Source of the DNA: Acarospora socialis
Taxonomy: Eukaryota; Ascomycota; Lecanoromycetes; Acarosporales; Acarosporaceae
DNA length: 64,000 bases
Reading direction: 5' to 3'
Assembly: GCA_025617375.2 (NCBI GenBank)
Contig: JAMYGW020000003.1
Coordinates: forward strand, 1,302,001 to 1,366,000
The position numbers and the translations under genes were made by a program. Shown here piece after piece: positions 45,759-55,463 of this stretch; position 1 is the first letter of the stretch, and each line of letters starts with the position of its first letter. The notes under the pieces are model-generated. The model was given only the letters and a program-made list of their open reading frames with translations, ran no database searches and had not been told where the DNA came from.

Positions 45759-47378
45759 TTATTCTCTTTCCTTTCCTTTATCAAGTCTACCAGACGTTTC
45801 ATCTTCCCTTGATGCTTCGGTAAAGTCATCTTCAGCACGTTGTTTGTCTGCCTCGTCCGATACGTCCGACACGTCCTTAGATTCGGGCATGGTGACCTTC
45901 GTAACGTCTTTGCCACTCGATCCCTCGCTCGTTTTGGGACTACACTCTTGGCACTGATCTGCGGCCTCACTTCCCTCGTCCAACTCAGCCATGTCCTTGA
46001 CATCACTCCAATATTCAAGACCTCTGACTTGTTCCTCTGCAGCATGTACCGCATTCGAAAGGCTGCGTACTCGTCGCTCCTGCGCTGCTTGTTCAGGTGT
46101 CTGGTTTCCAAAATGCTTGCTCTGGTGCTCCGATGCCGTATTACAAGCATGAATGAGGTAAGCGAGTAGTTGACGGCGAGAGTTCTGAAAGAGCAATGAG
46201 CTCATGATATCAGGCATCTGTACACATTCAGCCTCAAAGTCAAAGCAGTAGATTCCAAAGTTGCATACTCGATCGGCAAGGTAGAACACATCCTCTCCTC
46301 CCTGTACCAAGAACCGCTTGACCACGGCTATCTTCGCTCGATCTACCGAAGCCTTTTTCAATGCTCTCATCAGTGCAATGATATTCCTTATGTCGTCTAG
46401 GTCCTCCTCATCCTCCGTTCCGTCGCCTTGGCCACCAGAAAAATGTGATTGTCCATCCCCTGTCCTTTCGGTGCTCGAGTCCCTGGTGGGTGAATGTATG
46501 GTAAAGTAATCTGCATTCAGGCCATGTTCTTGGCTCATAACATCCCGTGCACCATGGCGGCGAATCAGATGCTTCTTCTCCCTCTTCCGCAGCCATCGAC
46601 GTCTCCTGCAGAAAGAATGAAACCAAGGATGCGTGCCGTGCCAAGCAAAGCCTCTAGTGAAAGCAAATGAATATTGCCACCCCTCTTCATCGACGTCCTG
46701 AGACATGTCAACATACCATGACTTCCAGGCCCACTCCCAGCTCGGATCGGGCACTTGCGCATTGGTGATGTTGACTGGACTGTCCTTGAATAAGGCAGTC
46801 TGCCACGCTGAAGGGTCGAAGTTCAGTAGCGACTTGTGCGAGTATAATGGTATGCCACACCAGAATAAGCCCCGTTGATTCTCGTAGAGAATATCGATCA
46901 CGTACTCTGCCTTCTCGTTTCTGCGCCCGGTCTTCTCTTTCTTAGTTGTAATGCTTTGGGATTGTGACTTCGTCTGTGTTTGGAAGGCTTTACTAGGCCG
47001 GTCTTCGTCTGTACGTGGAGCAGGGGTCTCTGCTTCGGGACCTTTCGCCTTCGGTCCAGCAGTCTCATTGGGATTTTCGTCACTAGATGTTTCTGTATCC
47101 TCGTTGGCGTCTTTTCTACCCTCCTGCCACTTCGCATACTTCCGCCTTGCGAGCTCCTCCCTCAGGGTTGCCCTGGTCCGTCTCCTGCTTAGGGGTACTC
47201 CGCTCGCCTTTGCGCATGAGGATTCAGACGCGTTTGACACATCGTTAGGTGCTTTAGCTCTGGCTTTTCCAATAGACTTGGTGGAATCTATGAGGCGAAT
47301 CTCATGGTCGTACTGATCCGCAGTACTTGCTTGCAATCGTGAAGTCTGAGAGGTACCATTTGTGGACATGACGCTCAT
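45759..47378 (-). CDS. DysF (peroxin/ferlin) domain protein, Mug65/Spo73-like
   Basis: Single exon; 539 residues from the first ATG (47378), or 536 from the next (47369). The DysF module lies at about residues 140-280: YVIDILYENQRGLFWCGIPL, then LLNFDPSAWQTALF, DPSWEWAWKSWYVDMSQDVD, EEGWQYSFAFTRGFAWHGTH and FCRRRRWLRKRE. This matches the family of fission yeast Mug65 and budding yeast Spo73, linked to meiosis and spore-membrane extension; related DysF proteins Pex23/30 act in ER-peroxisome contacts. The N-terminus is basic and disordered; the C-terminus is acidic with Glu/Ser/Asp-rich stretches. No transmembrane segment is evident, as in Spo73. Confidence 0.87.
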   Translation of the reverse strand: MSVMSTNGTSQTSRLQASTADQYDHEIRLIDSTKSIGKARAKAPNDVSNASESSCAKASGVPLSRRRTRATLREELARRKYAKWQEGRKDANEDTETSSDENPNETAGPKAKGPEAETPAPRTDEDRPSKAFQTQTKSQSQSITTKKEKTGRRNEKAEYVIDILYENQRGLFWCGIPLYSHKSLLNFDPSAWQTALFKDSPVNITNAQVPDPSWEWAWKSWYVDMSQDVDEEGWQYSFAFTRGFAWHGTHPWFHSFCRRRRWLRKREKKHLIRRHGARDVMSQEHGLNADYFTIHSPTRDSSTERTGDGQSHFSGGQGDGTEDEEDLDDIRNIIALMRALKKASVDRAKIAVVKRFLVQGGEDVFYLADRVCNFGIYCFDFEAECVQMPDIMSSLLFQNSRRQLLAYLIHACNTASEHQSKHFGNQTPEQAAQERRVRSLSNAVHAAEEQVRGLEYWSDVKDMAELDEGSEAADQCQECSPKTSEGSSGKDVTKVTMPESKDVSDVSDEADKQRAEDDFTEASREDETSGRLDKGKERE

Positions 47379-47891
47379 TGGAGTGTGAACCAAAGTGCAT
47401 CTACCTTGGCTACCCTCCCAGTCATTTTTCAAACGCTACTAAACCAGCGTTGCAACATGCCGGCGAGATTGATTACGGCGAGTAGCCCGAAATAGACCCG
47501 TCAGTGGCTACCCTATCCCAAGAAAGATATCGATCAGATTTGGCGGTTCTTGATGGGAATCATAATCAATTCACTCCGAGACAACGGTCTACAGTAATCT
47601 GCAACTCGGGCTACCTACCTAGGTAGTTCATTGGATGCATGCAAGTACCTTAGGCGTGGCTTGTCTGTGGCGGAGCTCATACATTGACGAACTTTCGCAT
47701 AAATCTGACGTCAACCAAAAGCTGAGGGCCAAGTTTGTGGCTAGTGCCGACCTTCCATGATCCCCAATCCCTCCGCTCCGCACGCGAAGAGTTTGACCAC
47801 TCCTATCATACCACACCACAGTCATCTGATATACCTTCATTGCCAAACTTATCTTTGAATATCGTCTACATTACACTAAGATCTGTACACA
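47379..47891. promoter_or_regulatory. divergent promoter region
   Basis: Between the DysF-domain gene (minus) and the small protein gene (plus). Contains CTACCTAGGTAG at 47615-47626, a 12-base palindrome of a kind that is common in ascomycete intergenic DNA. No gene seen. Confidence 0.45.
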
Positions 47892-48440
47892 ATGGCTCAA
47901 ACAAGATCACGTCTTCCTCTCTACCTCGGCTTGACCGCCGGCGGTGGGATGGGATACTATCTGTATTCGGCTGGCGGGAATCCGAACGTTGCAGAGAAGC
48001 AAATGGAGAGTATGTGACTTATCTGCCTGCTAGTGGGCCAGACTGACAGTTCGGTATGATAGAGGATGCCGACAAATTGAGTAGAAAGATGAAGGGTGAG
48101 ATGCCAGGCAGGGAACACGAAGCCACAAGAAAGGGCGAGGAGTTGGCGTTGAAGGCTGGAGCAACCATTGACCGCGAGGTGCGACCTTAGATCGTCGATA
48201 TGGTGATATATCCAGCTGATGTTTTGATGCGCACAGGTCGATTACGCTCGCAACAAGTTCACCGAGGCGGAAAAGAGTGCCGAGAAGCTTGCCGCAGAAG
48301 CACGCCAGAAGCTTGAGCAGGCCCGGAAAGAGACCGGCAAGGAATTGCATGAGACCGTTGAGAACTTCGACAAGACTGTGGAGCGAAAGGCCGTTGAGGC
48401 GAAGAACGGTCTCTCAAGCTGGTTCGGATTCGGCAAATAG
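47892..48440 (+). CDS. small amphipathic-helix protein, calcofluor-white-hypersensitive type
   Basis: Three exons fit by phase: 47892-48009, 48063-48178 and 48237-48440, giving 145 residues. The N-terminus (MAQTRSRLPLYLGLTAGGGM then GYYLYSAGGNP) forms one short hydrophobic helix, a likely membrane anchor, possibly mitochondrial. The rest is a charged Lys/Glu/Ala-rich helix (FTEAEKSAEKLAAEARQKLE) resembling LEA/apolipoprotein-type amphipathic coils, ending LSSWFGFGK. Aspergillus relatives carry the name calcofluor white hypersensitive protein, a historical label; the molecular role is unknown. Confidence 0.83.
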
Positions 48441-49057
48441 GTTGTTGCTACACTTATGAGCATTCAATTGTCGTCCTCCGGGCTTTGTGTTGCTCTTCTT
48501 CCATTGGTCGTGTGGTTAGTCGGACTGTGAAAAGATATGCGTTTCCATGTACAGTACACAGCGAAGCTCTCCTCAGTGAAACGCACAGCTCTGCCTGCTC
48601 ATCAACTTCGTAGCAAACTGATTAGCTTGGTACTCGGTTAAAGAGCAGTCGAAGAGCTTGTATGTATTCTTCGACATCTCTGGGTGCCACGAAGATCTGT
48701 CACAGGGCTGCATTGTCGTGGGTTTTTGACCATGACCCAGACTGGAGCGAGACCTGTTATGGGTTATTACGGGGTCTTCCAGATATCCACGAAGTGAGCT
48801 AAATGCCTCCCAGATCTGTCGTGTGCTCTCAGCATTTACGGAATATAACGAGGCGACGAGAGCCCAGTAATGTCAATCTGTCCCAATTCGGATAGTGCCT
48901 CGGCTCGTATACGCGCGACACGTCTTCCCCGACGCGCCTGCTGCTGAAATGTTGACCTGCCATACTCACAATCCCAACTACCTCCACAACGCGATTGAAC
49001 CTTCCAACGACCGGGTCCCATGTATTGAAACTACCCTAATATCCTTCAAAAGCAGTA
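48441..49057. other. intergenic region, promoter of CDT1
   Basis: 617 bases between two plus-strand genes. I did not find a clean MluI cell-cycle box by eye. ACGCGACAC at about 48913 and GACGCGCC at about 48930 are related to such sites but not perfect. Confidence 0.35.
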
Positions 49058-50701
49058 ATGCCTCCCAGCAAAAAGCGCAAAGTCACGGCAACAACCACCA
49101 AGCGCACGTCTTCCGCTCCTGCACAACAAAAGGGAATCCAGGCCTTTGGCAAGGTCACTAAGACAGCTATATCCGTCCAATATGCTGCGAACAAGGAGCA
49201 CGCGGAGGATGAAATGGCAATAGCAACTTACGCTGCGAAACGGTCGGCAGGCTGTAGCAATGGCAAGAAAAGGAAGCTCGTCACGGTCCACGAGACTGAA
49301 GTGCAGGAGCAATCATGCCCAGATGTGCCCGTCTCCCTGCCTTGTCGCAGTCCGGATCCGATCGTACAGTCGTCACTGCCGTCTGACCCGGCAAGCCCTC
49401 CACCCAAGGCCCTTCCTCTCGGATTACTGGGTCTACCTTCCACAGACACGCCTACCAAAGGGGCCAGAGGATGTCTCGAAATCCTCAACCTAGCTTCTTC
49501 ACCACCGTCTACTCAAGAATCAGTCTTATCCACCCAGGCATCAACTAGCCCTCTATCATCACGGTCGTCAACTGTTAGCAACGGTGCTATCGGTCATGCT
49601 TCCACCGAACTCCCCGACGAGCTCCTCGATCTGGTCGACCTCACCTCATCATTCCTTACAGCCCTATCATTACACTATGCCCACCATGGATCTTGGACGC
49701 CCGCAGATCTCCGGCTCCTCACGCCTAGCATCGAGCGGTCATGGGGAAAGAGAAAAGCCACGACGGAGGATATTAGACGGATACTTGGGTTGATGGAGAA
49801 TAAGTCCTCTTTCTCAGGATCCAAGCGCTCCAACCCCAAACCGACCGGCACACTCAAGCTCTCCGACTACGGACACGGCAAACTATGCATCGAAATCAGC
49901 GGTGCGTCCGCAAATCATGGCTTCATGGCACGTCCGCTAGACGAAAAGGCCCTGAATACCGCATTTCTCCGCAATCTTACAGCATCCTATCGTACATGGG
50001 TTAAGAAAACCCCAACGGGCGGTTCGTACATGGACGACTTCATCAGCACCCTCTCCCCCGCCCCCCTACACACCTGCACCTCCCTCCACTCCCTTTCCCC
50101 ACTCCTCGCCAAAGGCCAGCGCCGCCTCACAGAACTCAAAGCAGGCGCCATCCTGACGAAGAAAGACGTCCTGAACTTCCACGCCTCTTCCCGGTCGAAA
50201 CTCTCCACGTCCGACAAAGACACCACCATCGCCACCGCCCCCGCAAAACTCTCCTGCACGCAAACGCGCAAAAGCAGCCTCCAGGACCGCATCCGCGCCA
50301 AAGAGCTCCACCAATCCACGCTCCCCGCCCCGCCGTCCCGAGAATCTCTCGACCGCAAGGCCGCACTGCAGCGGCTCGAGGAAGTCGTGCCTGTGCTGCA
50401 CATCCTGAGCACTTCGACCAGCGCGTCCTCCTCTTCCCTCTCCGTCTCGGCCAGCGCGGCGACAGAAGGGAAGAAAGCCTCATTCACCATCCCGACGCTC
50501 GTGCAGACGCTCCAGAACTCGCTCCGCAATCCGATCTCGAGGGCCGAGGCGGAGTTGTGTGTGGTGCTGCTGGCGGAGGAAGTGGCCCCGGAGTGGGTGC
50601 GGTTGGTGAGGTGCGGGAAGGTGGTTGGGGTGGTGGTTTCGGCGGGGATGGGTGTGGGGATGGGGGAGGTTAAGGGGAGGGTGAGGGGGTTGTTGGGTTG
50701 A
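49058..50701 (+). CDS. CDT1: DNA replication licensing factor Cdt1-like
   Basis: Loads the MCM2-7 helicase at origins with ORC and Cdc6. Single exon, 547 residues. The basic N-terminus (MPPSKKRKVTATTTKR) is a probable nuclear signal, followed by QKGIQAFGK, a degenerate PCNA-interaction-like motif. A central winged-helix-like region spans about residues 185-330 (LVDLTSSFLTALSLHYAHHG, RLLTPSIERSWGKRKATTED, LKLSDYGHGKLCIEI). The C-terminal Cdt1 domain contains RIRAKELHQSTLPAPPSRES, LDRKAALQRLEEVVPVLHIL, SLRNPISRAEAELCVVLLAE and EVAPEWVRLVRCG, matching the MCM-binding winged helix. The codon at 49058 is a clear ATG. Confidence 0.88.
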   Translation: MPPSKKRKVTATTTKRTSSAPAQQKGIQAFGKVTKTAISVQYAANKEHAEDEMAIATYAAKRSAGCSNGKKRKLVTVHETEVQEQSCPDVPVSLPCRSPDPIVQSSLPSDPASPPPKALPLGLLGLPSTDTPTKGARGCLEILNLASSPPSTQESVLSTQASTSPLSSRSSTVSNGAIGHASTELPDELLDLVDLTSSFLTALSLHYAHHGSWTPADLRLLTPSIERSWGKRKATTEDIRRILGLMENKSSFSGSKRSNPKPTGTLKLSDYGHGKLCIEISGASANHGFMARPLDEKALNTAFLRNLTASYRTWVKKTPTGGSYMDDFISTLSPAPLHTCTSLHSLSPLLAKGQRRLTELKAGAILTKKDVLNFHASSRSKLSTSDKDTTIATAPAKLSCTQTRKSSLQDRIRAKELHQSTLPAPPSRESLDRKAALQRLEEVVPVLHILSTSTSASSSSLSVSASAATEGKKASFTIPTLVQTLQNSLRNPISRAEAELCVVLLAEEVAPEWVRLVRCGKVVGVVVSAGMGVGMGEVKGRVRGLLG

Positions 50702-52425
50702 GGAGGTGTTGTACAGGAAGGAAGAGTGTGTCAGAGGGCAGCAGGAGGAGGAAACTGAAGCTTGCATGGGGGGAGTTGCATGGACCTGTTCATTCTTTTC
50801 GATGGAAGGACGCATGGTTTGGTATCGGCATTGGGTGTTGGAACTCTGAAACTGGATTACTTGTATGCGTAGGTTTAGTATACTCGGGTTGGACGTTCGT
50901 TAGACGCAGGGTTATTGGTTACCGTGGGATAGAGACAAGATTATGGAGTACTTGTACCTATCTATCTAGAATGAATAGGACATATACATAGCTATCCTCC
51001 AACAGAACCTACCTCTGAAGAGTCGTCCTACCTACCATAACACCAAACATATCTCCTAAGTTTCTACCCGCCATATCGTACCATGGGCGCCTACTCTACT
51101 TAGATACGCCGTACTACCCCAACCTGAAGCTGGGACGATATAAAACTTGGGATGATGATGTCTGTCCCAGTGGCAGTGCTAGGGTTGCTGCAATGCTAGG
51201 TAGGGAACGGTGTCGCGCAAGGGTTCGGTCGGTATCGCAACTCTGTGGAGAAAGACGGAAAAAAGGGTTTCTTCCACTCCCACGTTCCATCCTCGTGCGA
51301 AGAACGTTTACGTAGCAATAGTCGAGCGCACCGGTGCGGACACGTCCGAATCCGTGTTCTCTGCGTCGCTCTAACCGATGCATTCTGGCGGACTCGGCCC
51401 TTCAGATAGTCACATGATTTCCCACAACCCACCTTTCCATTTCATTTTCCTTCTAAAGCTTCGATAGCTTTCAATAGTCCCAAACTCAAAAGCCCTTGTG
51501 TACCTCTGCACTCTGTACCGGCTACCAATGGCGCTCAGAACCATAGCAGCCGAACCGTCCCGTCACAAACAGCACAGGATAGCTGAACATCTCCCAGGAG
51601 TTCTCAATAGTGAGTTACGACCTACCGGGATGGCCGAAGAGCTCGCGTGGAAGACAACGAAGTGGATGCGCAATCGTACCGGTCGCTGCTAGCGGGATCG
51701 AAGGTTTGGCGCCGGGCGTAACCGTGTGGAGATGGTTGGTGCTTGACCTGCCGAAAAGGGTCAAACAGTTGAAGCGATTACAAGCCATGACATCTCGCTC
51801 GCGCCTGTGCTCTGGTGAACATCTGGTCAGTCTGCACGTGAGCTCGCGTGGAAGGCAACGTGCTGTCGTGGTTAGTGCAGGTGTTGATATTGACGGAACG
51901 AACGGCAAGTGCATGGCCCAACATTGCAGCTGTGCCGATGAGCGGATTCATCGTTTTCGATGGGTTGGAAAAAGCAATCTTTATTGGGAGATGCCGGCTG
52001 CGGCGGAATGTAATGATGGAATTTATGTTATGGACCCGCCAATACTCGAATAGAGATGCTCGCGGTGAATAATATGAAGAGGAAGGAAATTTTTGCCGCG
52101 CAGACAGTTCGATGCCCGAAGCAGAAATTGGACGCTTTCCTATTGCCAATGCGATCATGACCAGATTCTTACCAGCGCCGCGCAATGCCGCCTCAACAAA
52201 CAGCCTGTGTAGGAGAGCTAAGAAAAAATCGACGCCAATGATTATGAGAGTTGTGCTAGGTCTCCAGGACTGGGTATAGGTGGAAAGGAAATTGAAACGA
52301 AGTGCGCGAGATGGCAAAACGAAGTGCCATCGATATCGTCCACATCCTGATGTGATAGATTGTTGCGCAGGTGGATCGCAACCAGTCGATCATCGTTTAG
52401 ACGAGGTGTGTTCGGTTTGTCAACC
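50702..52425. other. 1.7 kb without a supported gene
   Basis: Open frames exist on both strands (for example 51610-52053 plus and 51778-52317 minus) but overlap each other, lack domains and show no good splice partners. A 19-base near-repeat (GCTCGCGTGGAAGACAACG at 51641 and its one-mismatch copy at 51842) lies inside. It may hold a lineage-specific gene I could not resolve, or the 3' end of the unrecognised gene to the right. Confidence 0.4.
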
Positions 52426-53633
52426 CTACTGCGCAGAGCGGATCCAACTCAGCAAGGTGTACAGCGGTGGGTCTTCCTGCAACCAGTGTCCGGCTTGGTA
52501 GTCTGCAGTGCGCAGATCACTGACCACTCTTTCGTCGGTGATGGTGCTGAGTTCCTTCACCCTCGCGTCAGCCTCCACTCTCGGATTTTGAGGCGGGGTA
52601 CTTACTGTGCGGAGATAATTGTTGGCTGCTTGGAGTGCTGGGGCATGACCGGCATGCGGCTTTTGACCCTGGAGAATAGCATGCCTCGAGTTAACCCATC
52701 GGATGGCTGCCGTCGCTTGCAGGAAGATCCGTTGGACCTGGAAGCGCCGAGCGCTGGCATCGAGCATAATGCTACAAAGACATTCCATCAGTCGGATCAT
52801 CATCAGTCAGTCGTTAACGGCCTACCGTTGCAGTTGAAGCCTCTCGCGCTCGCCATTGTTCGTTGGCACTTGCAAAGGACCGCTGTCGTAACGTGCCGTG
52901 AGGATGGCTTGAGCGTCAGCTGCGCATTGGCGAAGGATGGCGTAGCCCTCTTCGTAGTACTCTTCCGGCAAAGGGTTGGCCTTGATTCGAGCGATATAAT
53001 GTTGAAGATTACGGAAGTCGTTCATTATCTCGGCGACCCTCATCGCCCGAGCCTCGTTCACTGCGGAGATGATCAGTAAAGCCGACCGATTGGTCTTGTC
53101 GGCCAAGTCGAGGAGGACACTCACAGCCGTCAGCCATTGGACCTGCTCGGAAATGACAGAAAAAAGTATAAGGCACAGAATATTAAACATTCGGGCTTGC
53201 CGGTCTGAGATGGTTTTGAAAGCGTTCTTGGGGCTTTTAACCAAATGCTCGACCAAGACCGGTCCCTTTCTGTAGACATGACTGTCGGATTTGTTTACCG
53301 AGCGTGGCTGGCTGACAATTGGACTTTCAGCAACCCCAGGACTTTCGCCGTTGCAGCAAATTCGTCCGTATGATTGTAAGTAGGAAATAGAGAAAGAAGC
53401 TCAAAAAAATTTGGAGATGTGAGCTGGACTGTAAACACTGGTGTGGTAAGTAACGGAGAGTTCTTGAGGAGGCTCAGAGTCAGCCGCTGCACAAGTACCG
53501 CCCATTCAGCCAGCTGGGCGGACGCCACAACTCTGTAAGCGCAACCCAAACAAATCAAAACTCCATTAGACGAAGCGTAAACATGCAGCCTGTCAAGCTT
53601 AAATTCGAACAAGCTGAAGCAAAGCAAGTGCAT
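52426..53633 (-). CDS. unrecognised spliced gene, structure partly uncertain
   Basis: I do not recognise the family. The 3' part is firm: a frame through about 53290-52826 spliced (donor GTAGGC, branch CTGAC, acceptor TTTGTAG) to 52771-52426 gives a continuous helical protein with KSPKNAFKTISDRQARMFNI, LLDLADKTNRSALLIISAVN, LPEEYYEEGYAILRQCAADA, RIFLQATAAIRWVNSRHAIL, ELSTITDERVVSDLRTADYQ and a C-terminal HWLQEDPPLYTLLSWIRSAQ. Upstream, a protein-like frame begins at an ATG at 53633 (MHLLCFSLFEFKLDRLHVYA) and ends near 53295 in another phase; I assume an intron between them but could not fix its ends. A GTAAGT inside YLRTVSTPP (near 52604) could be an alternative donor. Conserved-looking but without a known domain. 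Confidence 0.5.
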
Positions 53634-54075
53634 TATTGGATGAAGACAGTGCCTGGGTTAGTTACCTCGTGATGAAAGTCAGTTCTGAAGGTCGCTTGCA
53701 GGTCGCGCCTGCTGTACGGAGAGTAGGTGCTACTTTTCGTGACAGCTGCATCAGATCGTACCTGCGTACAGGTTGTTGTCCACGTTAGAAGGCTCATTGG
53801 GGTATGCAAGCCATTGTAGGGCTAGTGTGTAACCGCAAGATGCTCACCAATCGACTCATCACCGGCTGTGATGGTAATGCCAAGACAGTGTGTGAAGAGC
53901 GATAATGCTGAAAATGCATGCCCTTGTACAGTCAATTAATAGAACAGTAAGAAGGTGTAAGTACTTCCTTTCGAAATCAGTCGCTGACAGCAGTAATTAG
54001 TGGACAAAGGAAACCATGCAAAGCGTGGGTCGCTGGAAGCGGCCCGCTCGACATGTGCTGAGTTGTCGCACAACC
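53634..54075. other. intergenic region
   Basis: Between the unrecognised minus-strand gene and SCL1, also on the minus strand. It may contain further 5' exons of the former. No independent gene seen. Confidence 0.35.
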
Positions 54076-55146
54076 TCAATCTTTCTCGCTGATAGCCTGT
54101 AACCTCTCTTCAATCTCGTCCTCCGTTAGAGCCCGGAATCCGGAATCTGTTCCATCCTTGTCACCCGCTCGTGGCCCTCCGACAATCCCGACTTCCAATT
54201 CGCCCTTCTTGAAATCGACGCTCAACACCGTGCTCAACGTCGATATTCCTAGCTCCACAACGTCTTCCCAACTGCCTCCGGCATGCTCCTTATTCTTCAG
54301 CTTCTTCTCCAGGTGGTTCAAGGCCTCTTGTTGTTTCGGCCCTGATGCAGTGGCCTTGTAACCCACATAATACCCTGCCGGATCGCATTTGTACAGTTGA
54401 GGGCCGAACTCAGAATCCACCGAGATCAGCGTTGTCGCGACTCCCAACGGCCGCATATACGCCTAATGCAGTCAGCAATCTGAATGACAGACTCGTCCTA
54501 CCCACCCGCTCACCCTCTGCGTATACACCTGGTTAATGTTGGCGAGTCTCTTGGCCAGTACGTCGCATGGCATCTCGTATCCGAATTTATACCGAAATTC
54601 AGCAGCTTCTCCCCTCGCTCGATCAACCGATGCACGAGCGTCAGCTATCGATCCGGTCATCACGCAGCCGACAGAAGGCGATAGTTTGAAGATGTGTGAG
54701 ACGGATGATGGGTCTATCAGCTTGTCCTGTTTTCCGCTGTCAGGACGAGTCTTGCGCACTCCGCACGTTACCCAAAGCCAACCTACTGGAACCTTCTTCT
54801 GCGACAACACCACAGCGCAGTTCTTGCCTCGTACCCCGACAGACGTGATGTTGGCGGCTGTGATAGCTTTAAAGGCATATTCTAGAACCACGCGCACGGT
54901 AAGTCACTTTCCGACGGTCTGAGCAGGCAGCGTTGGAGCTTTGTTGTCTCCAACCAGGGAGCTGTAGATGTGGCTGGCACCGTAGGCGAATGACGGTATT
55001 CTGAGTACGCACCGACTTGGTATAACCTTCCCTGGTCAGAGAAGATCGTTATATGTCTATCGTATCCCGCGCTGCCTAAAACCAGAGGAGGATCATCAGC
55101 TTTCTGTTCCTGACGGAGCTCGAGCAAGGGACCACTGACCTGACAT
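54076..55146 (-). CDS. SCL1: 20S proteasome subunit alpha1 (Scl1)
   Basis: Outer-ring alpha subunit of the 20S proteasome. Five exons fit by phase: 55146-55140, 55075-55013, 54881-54787, 54726-54514 and 54462-54076, for 254 residues. The first coding exon is only ATGTCAG. Exon 2 gives the proteasome alpha signature [20 protein letters not shown], continuing [80 protein letters not shown] and [20 protein letters not shown]; the match is to the alpha1 rather than alpha6 type. The C-terminal tail is acidic ([14 protein letters not shown]-like). Alpha subunits are not catalytic. Divergent from the WKF-domain gene. Confidence 0.95.
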
Positions 55147-55463
55147 GATGAACCGAGTGAGGTTGCAGAGACCGCAACGCAACTAGGGTTACTTTAGTAG
55201 AGACTTTATCGACCAGAGACAGTTTAGAAGAGTAGAAGATCGAGTTCTACGTCTGGATGGTGTTCTTGGTTTCCACAAGTAATCATTCGCCCTACGCGTT
55301 CGAAGCTAGAGGTGAAGCTGCCTGGTCTGAGCTTGACGACTTCCTGAACGGAATTTTCCGCAATGCTGTCGTTGCCTCAAGAAGTTCTACAGAGTTTAAG
55401 ATATGTGACAGCTGTGAATCTAAAAGCCATTGAGACTTCACCTCGTGTTTCTTGCACCGCATC
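55147..55463. promoter_or_regulatory. divergent promoter, SCL1 / WKF gene
   Basis: 317 bases between two divergent starts. I did not find a perfect proteasome-associated control element (GGTGGCAAA) by eye. No gene seen. Confidence 0.35.

Noticed and set aside
45506-46150. 214-codon minus-strand frame
   Set aside because: Overlaps the 3' end of the DysF-domain gene in another frame, is Arg-rich without protein-like blocks and has no domain.
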